The notes: generated by a model not told the origin, from the sequence alone. A DNA stretch of 64,000 nucleotides from Levilactobacillus namurensis (GCF_032197885.1 NZ_CP134159.1:1-64000); one strand, 5' to 3'; counted from the first letter of the stretch, positions 1 through 11,046 are shown. A program made the numbers and translations.

Positions 1-1350
1 GTGCCAGAAATGTCAACTTTATGGTCGAGTATTGAAGAGTTGTTCAAACAAAACAGTTCACCGACCACCTATAAGACCTGGATCGAAACCGCCAAGCCCA
101 TTTCCTTGGACGGCAACAAGTTGACGTTGGAACTTCCATCACCCCTGCACCGGGATTACTGGACTAATCAACACCTAGACCAGCAACTCGTCGAATACGC
201 ATATGAAGCGACCCATGAAGACATTCAACCGGATCTGATTCTAGAAGACGAGCGGCAACAGACCGCGACTCGCGGTGGGCACACCGCCACGGCTGACGCC
301 GCAGAACCCACACCGACTTTTATGAAAGAAACCACGTTGAATCCACGCTACACGTTTGACACCTTTGTCATCGGTAAGGGCAATCAGATGGCCCACGCCG
401 CGGCATTAGTGGTCTCCGAGGAGCCGGGCGTCATGTATAACCCGCTGTTCTTCTATGGGGGCGTCGGGCTGGGGAAGACCCACTTGATGCACGCCATCGG
501 CAACAAAATGCTGGAAGATCATCCCGAGACTAAGATCAAATACGTGACCAGTGAAGCCTTCACCAACGACTTTATCAATGCCATTCGGACCCGTACGCAG
601 GAGCAGTTCCGACAAGAATACCGCAACGTTGATTTACTCCTAGTTGACGATATTCAATTCTTTGCTAATAAGGAAGGAACGCAAGAAGAGTTCTTCCATA
701 CCTTTAACACACTGTACGACGACGGTAAGCAAATCGTCCTGACGTCCGACCGGCTGCCGAATGAGATTCCCAAGCTACAGGACCGCTTAGTTTCGCGGTT
801 CGCTTGGGGACTTTCGGTCGATATCACGCCGCCCGACCTCGAAACGCGAATCGCCATTCTACGAAACAAGGCGGACGCCGATGGCATCGAGATTCCCGAC
901 GATACGCTCAGCTACATTGCTGGGCAAATTGATTCCAACGTCCGTGAATTAGAGGGGGCCTTGGCCCGGGTTCAGGCTTACCACCAATTGATGCGCCAAC
1001 CAATCACCACTGACCTGGCGGCGGAAGCCCTCAAGGGACTGAATCTCGCCGACACCAGCGACGTCATCACGATTCCCGTGATTCAAGACCGCGTGGCCGA
1101 CTACTTCCACGTCTCCCTCAAGGATCTCAAGGGGAAGAAACGCAAGAAAACCATCGTGATTCCACGGCAGATCGCCATGTATCTATCTCGGGAACTCACG
1201 GACGCCTCCTTACCCCGCATCGGCAACGAATTCGGTGGCAAGGACCACACCACCGTGATTCACGCGTACAATAAGATTGCCGCATCACTCAAAACGGATA
1301 CCGAACTTCAGAAAAACATCGCGGACCTCAAAGAAGAACTCCGTCGCTAA
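1..1350 (+). CDS. dnaA: Chromosomal replication initiator DnaA
   Basis: DnaA binds 9-bp DnaA boxes and, as an ATP-bound filament, melts the origin and helps load the replicative helicase. All four domains are visible: an N-terminal interaction domain (about residues 1-82), a short variable linker, an AAA+ domain with Walker A GGVGLGKT at 153-160 and Walker B LLLVDDIQ near 210-220, and the C-terminal DNA-binding domain with the signature GGKDHTTV at 412-419. The start is GTG at the first base of the window, so its ribosome binding site cannot be seen; an in-frame ATG lies at position 10. At 449 residues it has the usual length. A terminator and an oriC-like box cluster follow. Confidence 0.98.
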   Translation: MPEMSTLWSSIEELFKQNSSPTTYKTWIETAKPISLDGNKLTLELPSPLHRDYWTNQHLDQQLVEYAYEATHEDIQPDLILEDERQQTATRGGHTATADAAEPTPTFMKETTLNPRYTFDTFVIGKGNQMAHAAALVVSEEPGVMYNPLFFYGGVGLGKTHLMHAIGNKMLEDHPETKIKYVTSEAFTNDFINAIRTRTQEQFRQEYRNVDLLLVDDIQFFANKEGTQEEFFHTFNTLYDDGKQIVLTSDRLPNEIPKLQDRLVSRFAWGLSVDITPPDLETRIAILRNKADADGIEIPDDTLSYIAGQIDSNVRELEGALARVQAYHQLMRQPITTDLAAEALKGLNLADTSDVITIPVIQDRVADYFHVSLKDLKGKKRKKTIVIPRQIAMYLSRELTDASLPRIGNEFGGKDHTTVIHAYNKIAASLKTDTELQKNIADLKEELRR

Positions 1351-1390
1351 TCCGTTCGTGACAATTTAGTGCCATCGGCTACCCCTGAAC

Positions 1391-1410
1391 GACCGTTCGG
1401 CGGTCTTTTT
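1391..1410 (+). terminator. Terminator of dnaA
   Basis: A 5-bp GACCG/CGGTC stem with loop TTCGG is followed by five T, starting 40 bases after the dnaA stop codon. The stem is short, so termination may be partial. Confidence 0.6.
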
Positions 1411-1452
1411 GTGCCCAGGTCGTGTATGATAGACGGGGGCCACCACGGCGCT

Positions 1453-1600
1453 TGTGGATAAGCACCGTCAAACGGGCCCAGTTATCCACAAGTTATCCAC
1501 AGGTGGATAAACCAGGCTACCGGCTGTTTCTCAAAGTTATCCATACTATACACTGCGCTACTACGGCTACTGTTTTTTCTTTTAATTAAGTTAAACCACC
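1453..1600 (+). other. oriC: oriC segment: DnaA-box cluster and AT-rich unwinding region
   Basis: Between dnaA and dnaN there are three exact TTATCCACA boxes (1453-1461 reverse; 1482-1490 and 1493-1501 forward), plus near-matches at 1502-1510 (reverse) and 1537-1545 (forward). An AT-rich, pyrimidine/A-rich stretch at about 1571-1597 follows and could be the DNA-unwinding element. In Bacillota the origin is usually bipartite, flanking dnaA on both sides; only the downstream half can be in this window. Confidence 0.85.
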
Positions 1601-1634
1601 GTCACCAGAAATCTAAAGGAGAGTGTTGAAGCTC

Positions 1635-2774
1635 ATGCAATTTACCATTAACCGTGCCGCGTTCGTCAAAGAACTAAACAACGTTTCGCGGGCGATCTCA
1701 TCCAAGACCACGATTCCCATCCTAACCGGCCTTAAAATTGTGGCCAGTGACACCGGCTTACTCTTGACCGGGTCCAACGCCGATATTTCCATTGAAACCT
1801 TGATTCGCTCGGACGATCCCGACATCGGCTTAACGGTCGATGAACCTGGTTCAATCGTCCTAACTGCGCGCTTCTTTAGTGAAATCGTGAAACGCCTGCC
1901 CGAAAAGACCATGACAGTCTCCGTCAAAGACGGCTTCCAGACTGAGATCACGTCCGGATCAGCAGCCTTCAACATCAACGGCCAAGACGCCAACAACTAT
2001 CCGCACTTGCCAGAAGTGGATGCCGGCGATGCCGTGACCCTGTCTGAAGCGGTCTTCAAAGAACTGATCAGCCAAACCGTTATCGCGGTTTCTAATCAAG
2101 AAAGCCGGCCGATCCTGACCGGGGTCCACTTTGTCTTGGCTGACAACCAATTCTTGGCGGTCGCCACGGATAGTCACCGGTTAAGTCAACGGCAGATTGA
2201 ACTGCCAACGCCAAGCAACGCGGCGTTCGACGTCATCATCCCCGGGAAGAGTCTGACCGAACTATCCCGGATGATTGGTGATGACGACAGTGACGTGAAG
2301 ATGCAATTCTCCGAGAACCAGGTTCTGTTCTTATTAGGTGACACCTCGTTCTACTCCCGCTTGTTGGAAGGGAACTACCCCGACACCTCACGGTTGATTC
2401 CTAAGGATGCCTCCACCACGGTGGAATTCGAAGCGCCAGAACTGCTGGCCGCAGTCGAACGGGCTTCCCTGTTGTCCCACGAATCGCGGAACAACGTGGT
2501 CAAGTTGACCCTGAAGCCTAGCGATCACCAGGTCACCATCTTCAGTAACTCGCCCGATGTCGGGAACGTCGAAGAAGCTTTGACGCCTAAGACGCTGGAC
2601 GGGGAAGACTTAGAGATCTCGTTTAACCCCGACTACATGAAGGACGCGTTGCGGTCGTTCGGCCAATCCGTGATTCGGGTGGCCTTCACCTCAGTGTTGC
2701 GGCCATTCACGTTGGTTCCAACGGAAGATACCAGCAACTTTATTCAGCTGATTACGCCGGTCCGGACGTTCTAG
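1635..2774 (+). CDS. dnaN: DNA polymerase III beta sliding clamp
   Basis: DnaN forms the ring-shaped homodimer that tethers DNA polymerase III to DNA and is a hub for repair and replication partners. The 379-residue product has the family's normal length and three-fold beta-clamp layout, opening MQFTINRAAF. I chose ATG at 1635: the ribosome binding site AAAGGAGAG ends at 1623, leaving a workable 11-nt gap. The upstream in-frame GTG (1623) and TTG (1626) overlap or abut that site. It lies just downstream of the origin boxes and ends in a strong terminator. Confidence 0.96.
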   Translation: MQFTINRAAFVKELNNVSRAISSKTTIPILTGLKIVASDTGLLLTGSNADISIETLIRSDDPDIGLTVDEPGSIVLTARFFSEIVKRLPEKTMTVSVKDGFQTEITSGSAAFNINGQDANNYPHLPEVDAGDAVTLSEAVFKELISQTVIAVSNQESRPILTGVHFVLADNQFLAVATDSHRLSQRQIELPTPSNAAFDVIIPGKSLTELSRMIGDDDSDVKMQFSENQVLFLLGDTSFYSRLLEGNYPDTSRLIPKDASTTVEFEAPELLAAVERASLLSHESRNNVVKLTLKPSDHQVTIFSNSPDVGNVEEALTPKTLDGEDLEISFNPDYMKDALRSFGQSVIRVAFTSVLRPFTLVPTEDTSNFIQLITPVRTF

Positions 2775-2831
2775 AACGCCAGTATTGCGACTTTGTGAAA
2801 TTTCACAAGGACTTAAAATCAGCAAACCACA

Positions 2832-2865
2832 AAGCGTGGTCCCATCGTAGGGGCCACGCTTTTTT
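2832..2865 (+). terminator. Terminator of dnaN
   Basis: An inverted repeat AAGCGTGG...CCACGCTT, with further CCC/GGG pairing inside, is followed by a run of T, about 60 bases after the dnaN stop. Confidence 0.85.
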
Positions 2866-3212
2866 GCGGCCAAGCTGGGGGGGGACAGCCCGGAGAAACG
2901 ATTCAGGGTTGCGATTCGGTTTGCGCGGGAAGGGACGCGACCGGGAGTTACTCGCGACTTAACTTTCACTCAGTTCCGCCGGTGAAAACTGATGAAAGCT
3001 GGGAAGCAACGGTAGCCGCAGCATGTGAAATCCGAACACTAGTTGCGCACGCACCGACCATTGGGGGGATGATTGACTGGTAAAACGCCTAAAAACACCC
3101 TAAATCGGCGTTAATCACGCTATTTTGATTTCTGAGCAGATTTACCCAGTTTTTGGCAAAAATATCAAAAACGCCATAAGGGGCCTCAGAGGCCAAAAAT
3201 CAAGGAGTCCAG
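2866..3212. other. Long intergenic region dnaN-yaaA, no gene seen
   Basis: About 350 bases with no convincing reading frame or ribosome binding site. It includes a small palindrome GGCCTC/GAGGCC near 3182-3195 just before the yaaA promoter. Nothing else is recognisable. Confidence 0.5.
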
Positions 3213-3241
3213 CTGTACTTTTAGGCTGAAAGGGGTATAAT
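3213..3241 (+). promoter_or_regulatory. Promoter of the yaaA-recF-gyrB-gyrA cluster
   Basis: A perfect -10 TATAAT lies at 3236-3241, 29 bases before the yaaA start. The -35 region about 17 bp upstream is poor, so the assignment rests mainly on the -10. Confidence 0.5.
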
Positions 3242-3270
3242 ATAAGTAAAGAAAACGAAGGGGTGAAATT

Positions 3271-3498
3271 GTGAAAAAAGAGGTTTTCATTGAGACGCCC
3301 TACATCACATTAGGCCAGATGCTCAAAGAAGAATCCATTATTGGAACCGGCGGTCAAGCCAAGTGGTTCTTGCGGGAAAACACCGTCAAAGTCAACGACG
3401 AACCGGATGACCGGCGTGGTCGCAAGCTGTACCCTGGCGACGAAGTCCTGGTTCCCGATGCTGGATCATTTTTTATACGCTCAAAGCAGGGTGAATAA
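3271..3498 (+). CDS. yaaA: S4-domain RNA-binding protein YaaA
   Basis: A small (75 residue) S4-like RNA-binding protein, found between dnaN and recF in most Bacillota; it has been linked to ribosome assembly in Bacillus, but its exact role is unsettled. The S4 signature is visible as [23 protein letters not shown] and the final GDEVLV segment. GTG at 3271 follows GAAGGGGTG. The stop codon overlaps the recF start by one base (TAATG), which implies translational coupling. Confidence 0.9.
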   Translation: MKKEVFIETPYITLGQMLKEESIIGTGGQAKWFLRENTVKVNDEPDDRRGRKLYPGDEVLVPDAGSFFIRSKQGE

Positions 3499-4640
3499 TG
3501 TATTTGCAAGAGTTGCAGCTCCAAAATTTTCGAAACTACGCGGCGGCTGATCTGAAGCTCGGCAAGGGGATCAACGTCCTCTTGGGTGAGAACGCCCAGG
3601 GCAAGACCAACCTCTTGGAGGCCATCTACGCCCTGGCGCTGACCCGCAGCCACCGGACGGCGAACGACCACGACCTGATCAATTGGGAGGCGAAGACCGC
3701 CAAGTTGGCCGGGCGGGTGGTCAAAGCCAGTGGGACGACACCGTTGGAGCTGACTTTTTCACGTCAAGGGAAGCGCGCAAAGATCAATCACCTTGAACAG
3801 GCTCGGTTGTCACAGTATGTGGGTCAGCTCAACGTGATTTTATTTGCGCCGGAAGACTTAGCTATCGTCAAGGGAGCGCCCACGGTTCGCCGGCGCTTCA
3901 TGGATATGGAGTTTGGTCAGATGAACCCGCGCTATTTGTACAATCTGAGTCAGTACCGCACGCTGTTGAAGCAGCGTAACCGGTACCTAAAGGATCTGCA
4001 GCACCATCAGCAGCACGACCTCTTGTTCTTGGGTGTGCTGTCTGATCAGCTCGCGGCCTATGGGGCGGAGATCATCTACCAGCGGCTGACGATGCTCCGC
4101 AAGTTGGAGCACTGGGCCCAGGCGATTCACGCTGAGATTTCCCAGCACCGTGAGACCCTAGCCTTTCGCTACGCCACACAGGTCGCCGATAAGAATCTGG
4201 ATGATCCCAAGACCATCTGTGCGGCGCTCACGGCGCTCTACCAGAAGCAACAAGCCAAGGAACTTTATCAGGGGACCACGCTGATTGGCCCGCACCGCGA
4301 CGACCTGCACTTTCAAGTCAATGACAAGAACGTGCAGACGTTTGGGTCGCAGGGGCAACAGCGGACCACGGCCTTAAGCGTGAAGCTGGCCGAGATCGAC
4401 CTGATGAAAGCAGAGACCGGCGAATACCCGGTCCTCTTGCTAGACGATGTCCTGTCCGAATTGGACGATGCGCGGCAGACCCATTTACTGACCGCGATTC
4501 AGGATAAAGTGCAAACGTTTATTACCACCACCAGTCTGAGCGGGATCACCCGCCAACTGATCAAAGACCCGACGATCTTTCACGTCAGTGCCGGAACTGT
4601 GGTGGCCGATGAGTCGCCTGACCATGCGTCAGACGAGTAG
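3498..4640 (+). CDS. recF: DNA repair and gap-loading protein RecF
   Basis: RecF is an SMC/ABC-like ATPase that, with RecO and RecR, promotes RecA loading at gapped DNA and helps stalled forks. Visible motifs: Walker A GENAQGKT at 30-37, ABC signature GSQGQQRT near 283-290 and Walker [12 protein letters not shown] near 313-323. The length of 380 residues is typical. ATG overlaps the yaaA stop by one base. gyrB follows after 20 bases with its own ribosome binding site, so these genes likely share one transcript. Confidence 0.97.
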   Translation: MYLQELQLQNFRNYAAADLKLGKGINVLLGENAQGKTNLLEAIYALALTRSHRTANDHDLINWEAKTAKLAGRVVKASGTTPLELTFSRQGKRAKINHLEQARLSQYVGQLNVILFAPEDLAIVKGAPTVRRRFMDMEFGQMNPRYLYNLSQYRTLLKQRNRYLKDLQHHQQHDLLFLGVLSDQLAAYGAEIIYQRLTMLRKLEHWAQAIHAEISQHRETLAFRYATQVADKNLDDPKTICAALTALYQKQQAKELYQGTTLIGPHRDDLHFQVNDKNVQTFGSQGQQRTTALSVKLAEIDLMKAETGEYPVLLLDDVLSELDDARQTHLLTAIQDKVQTFITTTSLSGITRQLIKDPTIFHVSAGTVVADESPDHASDE

Positions 4641-4660
4641 TCTGTAAGGAGGATTAGACA

Positions 4661-6607
4661 GTGGCTGAAAACGAAAAAGAAACCAAAGAAGAAGAAGCCC
4701 GCGAATATGACGCCAGCCAGATTCAGGTCCTAGAAGGTCTGGAAGCGGTCCGGAAGCGTCCCGGGATGTATATCGGGACTACCAGTTCGCAAGGCCTGCA
4801 CCACCTGGTCTGGGAAATCGTGGATAACGGGATCGATGAAGCCTTAGCCGGATTCGCCGATGTGATTCACGTGACGGTCGAAAAGGATAACAGCATCACC
4901 GTGACGGATAACGGCCGGGGCATCCCCGTCGATACCCAGAAGAAGACGGGGAAACCCGCTTTGGAAACGGTCTTCACGATCCTGCACGCCGGCGGGAAAT
5001 TCGGCGGTGGCGGGTATAAAGTCTCCGGTGGACTCCACGGGGTGGGGGCTTCCGTGGTGAACGCCCTGTCTGTCGAATTGGACGTTGAGGTCACCCGGGA
5101 CGGGAAGCGCTACGCCATGGACTTCACCCGGGGCCACGTGAAGACCCCGATGCACGTGATTGCGGAGGGCTTGCCCGAAGAAGACCACGGCACCAAGGTC
5201 CACTTCTTGCCGGATCCGGACATCTTCCGGGAAACCACGACGTACGACATTAAGACGCTGACCACCCGGATCCGGGAACTGGCCTTCTTGAACAAGGGGC
5301 TACGGATTACGATTCGGGACAACCGGCCTGACGAACCTACCGAAGATGATTTTCACTATGAAGGTGGGATTCGCCACTACGTCGACTATTTGAACGAGAA
5401 TAAAACCACGCTGTTTGAACCGCCAATCTACGTGGAAGGGATGGAAAACGGGATTACCGTGGAAGTGGCCCTGCAATATACGGACGACTACCACAACAAC
5501 CTGTTGACCTTTACCAACAACATCCACACCTACGAAGGTGGGACCCACGAAGAAGGGTTCAAACGAGCGCTGACGCGGGTCATCAACGACTACGCGCGGC
5601 AAAACAAGCTGATGAAGGATAACGAGCCCAACCTGACCGGGGATGACGTCCGGGAAGGCTTAACGGCCGTGGTCTCCGTCAAGCACCCGGATCCTCAATT
5701 CGAAGGTCAAACCAAGACCAAGCTGGGGAACTCCGATGCCCGGACGGCCGTGGACCATACGTTCGCGGACCACTTCATGCGCTTCTTGATGGAACACCCC
5801 GACATTGCCCACAAGATCGTGGACAAGGGGAGTGTGGCTTCTAAAGCGCGGGTCGCTGCTCGGCGGGCCCGGGAAGTCACGCGGAAGAAGAGCGGGCTGG
5901 AAATCAGTAACCTGCCCGGGAAATTGGCGGATAACACCTCCAAGGACCCGAAAATCTCCGAACTGTTCATCGTCGAAGGGGACTCCGCCGGTGGGTCGGC
6001 TAAGCAAGGTCGTTCGCGGCTGACGCAGGCCATCCTACCGATTCGGGGGAAGATCTTGAACGTGGAGAAGGCTTCGATGGACCGGATCCTGGCGAACGAA
6101 GAAATTCGGTCGCTGTTTACGGCGATGGGCACGGGCTTTGGGGACGACTTTGACGTCGCCAAGGCCAACTACCACAAGCTGATCATCATGACCGATGCCG
6201 ATGTCGACGGGGCCCACATTCGGACCCTGTTACTGACGCTGATCTACCGGTACATGCGCCCACTATTGGACGCGGGCTTCGTCTACATTGCGTGCCCACC
6301 TCTGTACCGGGTGCGTCAAGGGAAGTATCAACGCTACATCGATTCCGATGACGAACTGAAAGAAGTCTTGGGTCAATTATCACCTTCGCCGAAGCCGCAG
6401 ATTCAACGGTACAAGGGGCTTGGTGAAATGGACGCGGAACAACTCTGGGACACGACCATGAACCCAGATAACCGGCGGCTCTTACGGGTTGATGCCAGCG
6501 ATGCCATCAACGCGGACCAAGTCTTTAGCATGCTGATGGGCGATAAGGTCGCTCCCCGGCGTGAATTTATCGAGGATAATGCCACCTTCGCGGACCTGGA
6601 CGTCTAA
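4661..6607 (+). CDS. gyrB: DNA gyrase subunit B
   Basis: GyrB is the ATPase subunit of gyrase, which introduces negative supercoils with GyrA. The GHKL ATPase domain is seen in [21 protein letters not shown] and the lid [15 protein letters not shown]. The Toprim domain carries [13 protein letters not shown] (about 437-450) and the metal-binding TDADVDGAH (about 510). At 648 residues it is full length. GTG start at 4661 follows AAGGAGG with good spacing. gyrA lies 74 bases downstream. Confidence 0.98.
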   Translation: MAENEKETKEEEAREYDASQIQVLEGLEAVRKRPGMYIGTTSSQGLHHLVWEIVDNGIDEALAGFADVIHVTVEKDNSITVTDNGRGIPVDTQKKTGKPALETVFTILHAGGKFGGGGYKVSGGLHGVGASVVNALSVELDVEVTRDGKRYAMDFTRGHVKTPMHVIAEGLPEEDHGTKVHFLPDPDIFRETTTYDIKTLTTRIRELAFLNKGLRITIRDNRPDEPTEDDFHYEGGIRHYVDYLNENKTTLFEPPIYVEGMENGITVEVALQYTDDYHNNLLTFTNNIHTYEGGTHEEGFKRALTRVINDYARQNKLMKDNEPNLTGDDVREGLTAVVSVKHPDPQFEGQTKTKLGNSDARTAVDHTFADHFMRFLMEHPDIAHKIVDKGSVASKARVAARRAREVTRKKSGLEISNLPGKLADNTSKDPKISELFIVEGDSAGGSAKQGRSRLTQAILPIRGKILNVEKASMDRILANEEIRSLFTAMGTGFGDDFDVAKANYHKLIIMTDADVDGAHIRTLLLTLIYRYMRPLLDAGFVYIACPPLYRVRQGKYQRYIDSDDELKEVLGQLSPSPKPQIQRYKGLGEMDAEQLWDTTMNPDNRRLLRVDASDAINADQVFSMLMGDKVAPRREFIEDNATFADLDV

Positions 6608-6681
6608 TCTGGGGTGCGGTAACGGGTTTCTCAGGCAACTCTGAGGGAACCTTGGCAGTAGGTAGGAACGGAGGATAAATT

Positions 6682-9234
6682 TTGGCTGATCAAGATTTTG
6701 AAAACAAACGGATCACCGACGTGGACCTGACCAAGACCATGCGGACGTCCTTTCTGGACTACGCGATGAGCGTCATCGTCCAACGGGCGTTGCCAGACGT
6801 GCGGGATGGGTTGAAGCCCGTGCACCGGCGGATCTTATACGATATGCATGAATTGGGCATTACGCCCGACAAGCCATTCCGGAAGTCAGCCCGGGTGGTT
6901 GGGGATGTCTTAGGGAAGTACCATCCCCATGGTGACACGGCGGTCTACGAATCCATGGTTCGGATGGCCCAGGACTTCTCGTACCGCTACATGTTAGTGG
7001 ATGGGCACGGGAACTTCGGGTCCGTCGATGGTGACGGGGCCGCGGCCATGCGGTATACCGAAGCACGGTTGAGTAAGATCGCGCTGGAAATGCTGCGGGA
7101 CATCAACAAGGATACGATTGATTATCAAGATAACTACGATGGCAGTGAGCGCGAACCCGTGGTCTTACCCTCTCGGTTCCCCAACCTGTTAGTCAACGGG
7201 GCTTCGGGGATCGCCGTGGGGATGGCGACCAACATCCCGCCGCACAACTTGACGGAAGTCATCAGTGCGTTGCACATCTTGATGAACAACCCTGACGCGA
7301 CGTTGGCGGACCTGATGGAAGCCTTACCGGGACCAGATTTCCCAACCGGGGGAATCGTCATGGGCAAGGCCGCCATTCGCCGGGCTTATGAGACCGGGAA
7401 GGGCACCATCACCTTACGGGCGAAGGTCGATATTGAAGAAGAAAAGAACGGAAAGCAACGCATCGTGGCCACGGAAATCCCGTACATGGTCAACAAGGCC
7501 AAGCTGATCGAACGCATCGCTGAATTGGCCCGGGATAAACGTATCGAAGGCATCACCGATGTCAACGATGAATCTGACCGGACCGGGATGCGGATCGTGA
7601 TTGACGTTCGGCGGGATGCCAGTGCCGAAGTCATCTTGAACAACTTGTACAAGATGACCTTGATGCAGACCTCCTTTGGGATCAACATGTTAGCCATCGT
7701 TGATGGTGCGCCGAAAGTGCTGGGCTTAAAGGCCATCTTGCAGTACTACCTGGAATTCCAGATGGAAGTCATCCGGCGGCGGACGGCCTTCGAATTGAAG
7801 AAGGCGGAAGCCCGGGCCCACATCCTGGAAGGTTTACGGATTGCCCTGGACCACATTGACGAGATCATTACGATCATTCGTGAATCCCAGACGGCCGACG
7901 TGGCTAAGAATGAACTGATTACCCGCTTCGCGTTATCCGACAAACAATCGCAGGCTATCTTGGACATGCGGTTGGTTCGGTTGACCGGTCTGGAACGGGA
8001 AAAGGTTGAAAAAGAATACAAAGACCTGTTAGCGTCGATCGAAGACTACAAGGAAATCTTGGCGTCGAAGGACCGGCAAAAGGGCATCATTTACGAAGAA
8101 TTGCTCGATATCCAAAACAAGTTCGGCGACAAGCGGCGGACGGAATTGATGGTCGGCGAAGTCTTGAGCCTTGAAGACGAAGACTTGATTGCCGAAGAAG
8201 ACGTGGTGGTCTCCTTGACGCATAACGGCTACATCAAGCGACTGCCAACCACCGAATTTAAGGCCCAAAACCGGGGCGGTAAAGGGATTCAGGGGATGGG
8301 CGTGCACGATGACGACTTTATTGAACACTTAGTCGCCACCTCCACGCACGACATGCTCCTGTTCTTCACCAACACCGGGAAGGTCTACCGGATGAAGGGT
8401 TACGAGATTCCGGAATACGGACGGTCGGCCAAGGGGATTCCTGTGATTAATTTGCTGGGAATCAACACTGACGAACACGTCCAAGCGGTGATCAACGTAG
8501 CCAATCCGGGCCAAAACGCCGATATGGACCTATTCTTCACCACGGTTCACGGAACGGTCAAGCGGACGCCAGTAGACGAGTTCGCCAACATCCGGAGCAA
8601 CGGGCTGAAGGCGCTGAACTTAAAGGACGGCGACGAGCTGATGAACGTGGCGATCATCAAGGATGATGCCAACATGATCATCGGGACCCACTTGGGGTAC
8701 GCCGTTAGCTTTGCGGCGCAAGACGTTCGGTCCATGGGTCGTTCGGCGACCGGGGTCCGCGGAATCCGGTTGCGGGAGAACGACTACGTCATCGGTGCCA
8801 GCGTCTTGAAGCCGGACAGTCGGGTGTTTGTCATCTCCGAAAAGGGGTATGGGAAGCAAACGGCCGCCGCTGAATACCCAATCAAGGGTCGGGGCGGTAA
8901 AGGAATCAAGACCGTGAACGTGTCCGCCAAGAACGGACCGTTAGCGGGGCTGACTACTGTTGATGGTGATGAAGACATCATGTTGATCACCAACAAAGGG
9001 GTCATGATTCGCTTCAGCATTGCGGACGTGTCCGAGACCGGCCGGGCCACTTTAGGGGTCCACTTGATTCGGTTGAACGACGACGCCGTGGTCGCGACCA
9101 TGGCGAAGGTGGCTAAGGAAGACGATTCGGGGGATGAAGCCAGTGACGCGGAGACTTCAGCAGATGAAGCCACGGCACCAGCTGATTCACCAGCATCGAC
9201 GACCGATACACCAGACGCACCAGACAATCTTTAA
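6682..9234 (+). CDS. gyrA: DNA gyrase subunit A
   Basis: GyrA cuts and rejoins DNA in the gyrase A2B2 complex. The catalytic tyrosine is Tyr125 in [10 protein letters not shown]. The C-terminal wrapping domain contains a GyrA-box-like QNRGGKG and a second GRGGKG blade motif, and ends in an acidic, Ser/Thr/Pro-rich tail. The quinolone-determining helix reads [10 protein letters not shown] at 81-90, so the residue equivalent to E. coli Ser83 is Thr86. TTG start at 6682 follows GGAGG with 8-nt spacing. The length is 850 residues. A strong terminator closes the cluster. Confidence 0.98.
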   Translation: MADQDFENKRITDVDLTKTMRTSFLDYAMSVIVQRALPDVRDGLKPVHRRILYDMHELGITPDKPFRKSARVVGDVLGKYHPHGDTAVYESMVRMAQDFSYRYMLVDGHGNFGSVDGDGAAAMRYTEARLSKIALEMLRDINKDTIDYQDNYDGSEREPVVLPSRFPNLLVNGASGIAVGMATNIPPHNLTEVISALHILMNNPDATLADLMEALPGPDFPTGGIVMGKAAIRRAYETGKGTITLRAKVDIEEEKNGKQRIVATEIPYMVNKAKLIERIAELARDKRIEGITDVNDESDRTGMRIVIDVRRDASAEVILNNLYKMTLMQTSFGINMLAIVDGAPKVLGLKAILQYYLEFQMEVIRRRTAFELKKAEARAHILEGLRIALDHIDEIITIIRESQTADVAKNELITRFALSDKQSQAILDMRLVRLTGLEREKVEKEYKDLLASIEDYKEILASKDRQKGIIYEELLDIQNKFGDKRRTELMVGEVLSLEDEDLIAEEDVVVSLTHNGYIKRLPTTEFKAQNRGGKGIQGMGVHDDDFIEHLVATSTHDMLLFFTNTGKVYRMKGYEIPEYGRSAKGIPVINLLGINTDEHVQAVINVANPGQNADMDLFFTTVHGTVKRTPVDEFANIRSNGLKALNLKDGDELMNVAIIKDDANMIIGTHLGYAVSFAAQDVRSMGRSATGVRGIRLRENDYVIGASVLKPDSRVFVISEKGYGKQTAAAEYPIKGRGGKGIKTVNVSAKNGPLAGLTTVDGDEDIMLITNKGVMIRFSIADVSETGRATLGVHLIRLNDDAVVATMAKVAKEDDSGDEASDAETSADEATAPADSPASTTDTPDAPDNL

Positions 9235-9242
9235 AAGACACG

Positions 9243-9278
9243 AAGCGCCGTTCCTGATTTCGGGAACGGCGCTTTTTT
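9243..9278 (+). terminator. Terminator of the gyrBA cluster
   Basis: A 12-bp perfect stem AAGCGCCGTTCC/GGAACGGCGCTT with an 8-base loop, followed by six T. Confidence 0.92.
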
Positions 9279-9304
9279 GGGTTGTGTGGGGTGTTCGCCT
9301 TGCC

Positions 9305-9440
9305 GGGCGGCCAGACAGGGCTGGAACGCCGTGGGCACCACTTTGAGCCACAGAGCGGTCTCGAAGCTGGGCCTTATTCTAAGTCGGCTGAGGAACGCCA
9401 ACTAAGAATAATTTCACGGCTGAGCCCTGTCTGGCCGCCC
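9305..9440 (+). repeat. Structured intergenic element, copy A
   Basis: 136 bases closed by an 18-bp perfect inverted repeat (GGGCGGCCAGACAGGGCT at 9305-9322 with its complement at 9423-9440). Inside, GCCGTG (9328-9333) pairs with CACGGC (9415-9420), CTTTGAG (9341-9347) with CTCGAAG (9360-9366), and 9374-9384 with 9401-9411. This predicts a three-way-junction-like fold. Copy B at 16446-16581 has the same length and layout on the other strand. Homology extends some 10-20 bases beyond both ends. Confidence 0.85.
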
Positions 9441-9462
9441 TCACGGCTCACGAAACGCTAAG

Positions 9463-9736
9463 CTGGTCACCAATGACCGGCTCACCTAAATCTAAATGGC
9501 AGGTCTTGGCAGCCACAGAGGGAAGCTAGTGGGGGATTAGCTTAGTAAATGTTTTTAGTTTAAGTTAAGTGCTGCGGTTTAAAAGAAGCTGGGACGCGAA
9601 TCCACAGCCCTCATCGCCCGAGTGGTCGCCCGGTAAGGCGAATGGCCCTACCACCAGAAAAAGTTTTTCGATAAATTTTAACGGGAAAGCGGAATTACTC
9701 TTATAACGTCAGGCATTCCCGTCGGTCGGCCCCGAT
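9463..9736. other. Intergenic region before rpsF, with a fragment of the repeat
   Basis: No gene is seen. An 18-base piece, TGGTCGCCCGGTAAGGCG (9623-9640), is identical to the outer end of the structured repeat at 16573-16590, so a third, partial copy sits here. Confidence 0.5.
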
Positions 9737-9765
9737 TTGCCTCAGCCCCATTTTTATGCTATACT
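9737..9765 (+). promoter_or_regulatory. Promoter of rpsF-ssb-rpsR
   Basis: TTGCCT (9737-9742) and TATACT (9760-9765) are separated by 17 bp. Transcription should start near 9772, giving a leader of about 85 nt. Confidence 0.75.
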
Positions 9766-9770
9766 TCTAG

Positions 9771-9840
9771 CTTGTGAGTATCTGGCTAACGCTAGCAACT
9801 CTCCTTGCTCCCGTATCTGACGGGGGCCTGAAGTCCATAA
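9771..9840 (+). promoter_or_regulatory. Putative S6:S18 autoregulatory mRNA leader
   Basis: The leader between the promoter and the rpsF ribosome binding site contains a CCCGT/ACGGG stem (about 9810-9827) with adjoining C- and G-rich bulges. In many bacteria the S6:S18 complex binds a leader element with a CCG-containing bulge that mimics its 16S rRNA site and represses this operon. I infer that role from position and general shape; I did not fold it. Confidence 0.4.
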
Positions 9841-9855
9841 GGAGGTGTACGATTC

Positions 9856-10152
9856 ATGGAAACTACGAAATACGAAATTACCTACATCATTCGTCCAGAT
9901 CTTGACGACGCTGCTAAGACTGCTTTAGTAGAACGGTTTGACAAGATCGTTACGGATAACGGTGCAGAAATCATCAGTTCTAAAGACTGGTCAAAGCGTC
10001 GTTTCGCTTACGAAATTGGTGGTTACAACGAAGGTATCTACCACGTGATTACCTTAAACGCAAACGATGACGCAGCTTTGAACGAATTCGACCGTTTATC
10101 CAAGATCAACAATGACATCTTACGTCATATGATCGTTAAGCGCGAAGATTAA
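9856..10152 (+). CDS. rpsF: 30S ribosomal protein S6
   Basis: S6 binds the central domain of 16S rRNA as a heterodimer with S18. The 98-residue product opens [18 protein letters not shown] and matches the family throughout. ATG at 9856 follows a strong AAGGAGGTG. It is the first gene of the rpsF-ssb-rpsR operon, with its own promoter and a structured leader. Confidence 0.97.
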   Translation: METTKYEITYIIRPDLDDAAKTALVERFDKIVTDNGAEIISSKDWSKRRFAYEIGGYNEGIYHVITLNANDDAALNEFDRLSKINNDILRHMIVKRED

Positions 10153-10192
10153 TTCTAACTTTAACTTTTAATTTGAGAGGAGTTATTCAGCA

Positions 10193-10774
10193 ATGATCAA
10201 CCGAGTAGTACTTACTGGCCGACTGACACGGGATGTTGACTTACGATACACCCAAGGCGGTGCTGCTGTTGCCACCTTTACGTTGGCTGTTGATCGGCGG
10301 TTCACCAACCAGCAAGGTGAGCGGGAAGCTGATTTCATCAGTTGTGTGATTTGGCGAAAGTCCGCGGAGAATTTCGCTAACTTCTTCCACAAAGGGTCTC
10401 TGGTCGGCATTGAAGGCCGTGTCCAGACCCGGAACTATGAAAATCAGCAGGGCCAACGGGTCTACGTGACCGAAGTGGTCGTCGAAAACTTTTCCTTCTT
10501 GGAACCACGGTCTCGCAATAACGCGGGGAACCAGAACCAAGGTGGCAATAACTACGGCGCTCCTGTGAATAACGCACCTCAGAATCAGAATCAAAATGCC
10601 AATCCCTTTACCAGCGGCAATCGTGCCCCTCAAGGGAACCCAACGCCTAGTGCGAACAACACGCCGGCGGGGAATTCCAGTGCCAACAACGGAAACAACG
10701 GTGGCAACACCAACGATCCGTTCGCAAACACTGGCGATTCAATTGACATTTCTGACGATGATTTACCGTTCTAA
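10193..10774 (+). CDS. ssb: Single-stranded DNA-binding protein
   Basis: SSB coats single-stranded DNA during replication, recombination and repair and recruits partners through its C-terminal tip. Residues 1-105 form the OB-fold ([29 protein letters not shown]). A long Asn/Gln/Gly-rich linker follows and the protein ends in the conserved acidic tip DISDDDLPF. The 193-residue length reflects the long linker common in lactobacilli. ATG at 10193 follows GAGAGGAG. It sits between rpsF and rpsR in one operon. Confidence 0.97.
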   Translation: MINRVVLTGRLTRDVDLRYTQGGAAVATFTLAVDRRFTNQQGEREADFISCVIWRKSAENFANFFHKGSLVGIEGRVQTRNYENQQGQRVYVTEVVVENFSFLEPRSRNNAGNQNQGGNNYGAPVNNAPQNQNQNANPFTSGNRAPQGNPTPSANNTPAGNSSANNGNNGGNTNDPFANTGDSIDISDDDLPF

Positions 10775-10803
10775 AAACTCACTAAACGAGGAGGGAATTA
10801 TCC

Positions 10804-11040
10804 ATGGCAGGACAACGTCGTGGCGGCCGTCGCCGTCGTAAGGTTGACTTCATCGCAGCCAACCACATCGAATACATTGATTACAAAGACACTGACTTAT
10901 TACGTCGGTTCATCTCCGAACGGGGCAAGATTTTACCTCGCCGGGTCACTGGTACTAGTGCCAAGAACCAACGCAAGTTAACTATCGCTATCAAGCGTTC
11001 ACGGATCATGGGCTTAATGCCATTCGTTAACGAAGAATAG
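10804..11040 (+). CDS. rpsR: 30S ribosomal protein S18
   Basis: S18 partners S6 on 16S rRNA. The 78-residue product has the basic N-terminus ([11 protein letters not shown]) and the conserved [20 protein letters not shown] core. ATG at 10804 follows GAGGAGGG. It is the last gene of the operon and ends in a strong bidirectional terminator. Confidence 0.97.
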   Translation: MAGQRRGGRRRRKVDFIAANHIEYIDYKDTDLLRRFISERGKILPRRVTGTSAKNQRKLTIAIKRSRIMGLMPFVNEE

Positions 11041-11046
11041 TTCTTA

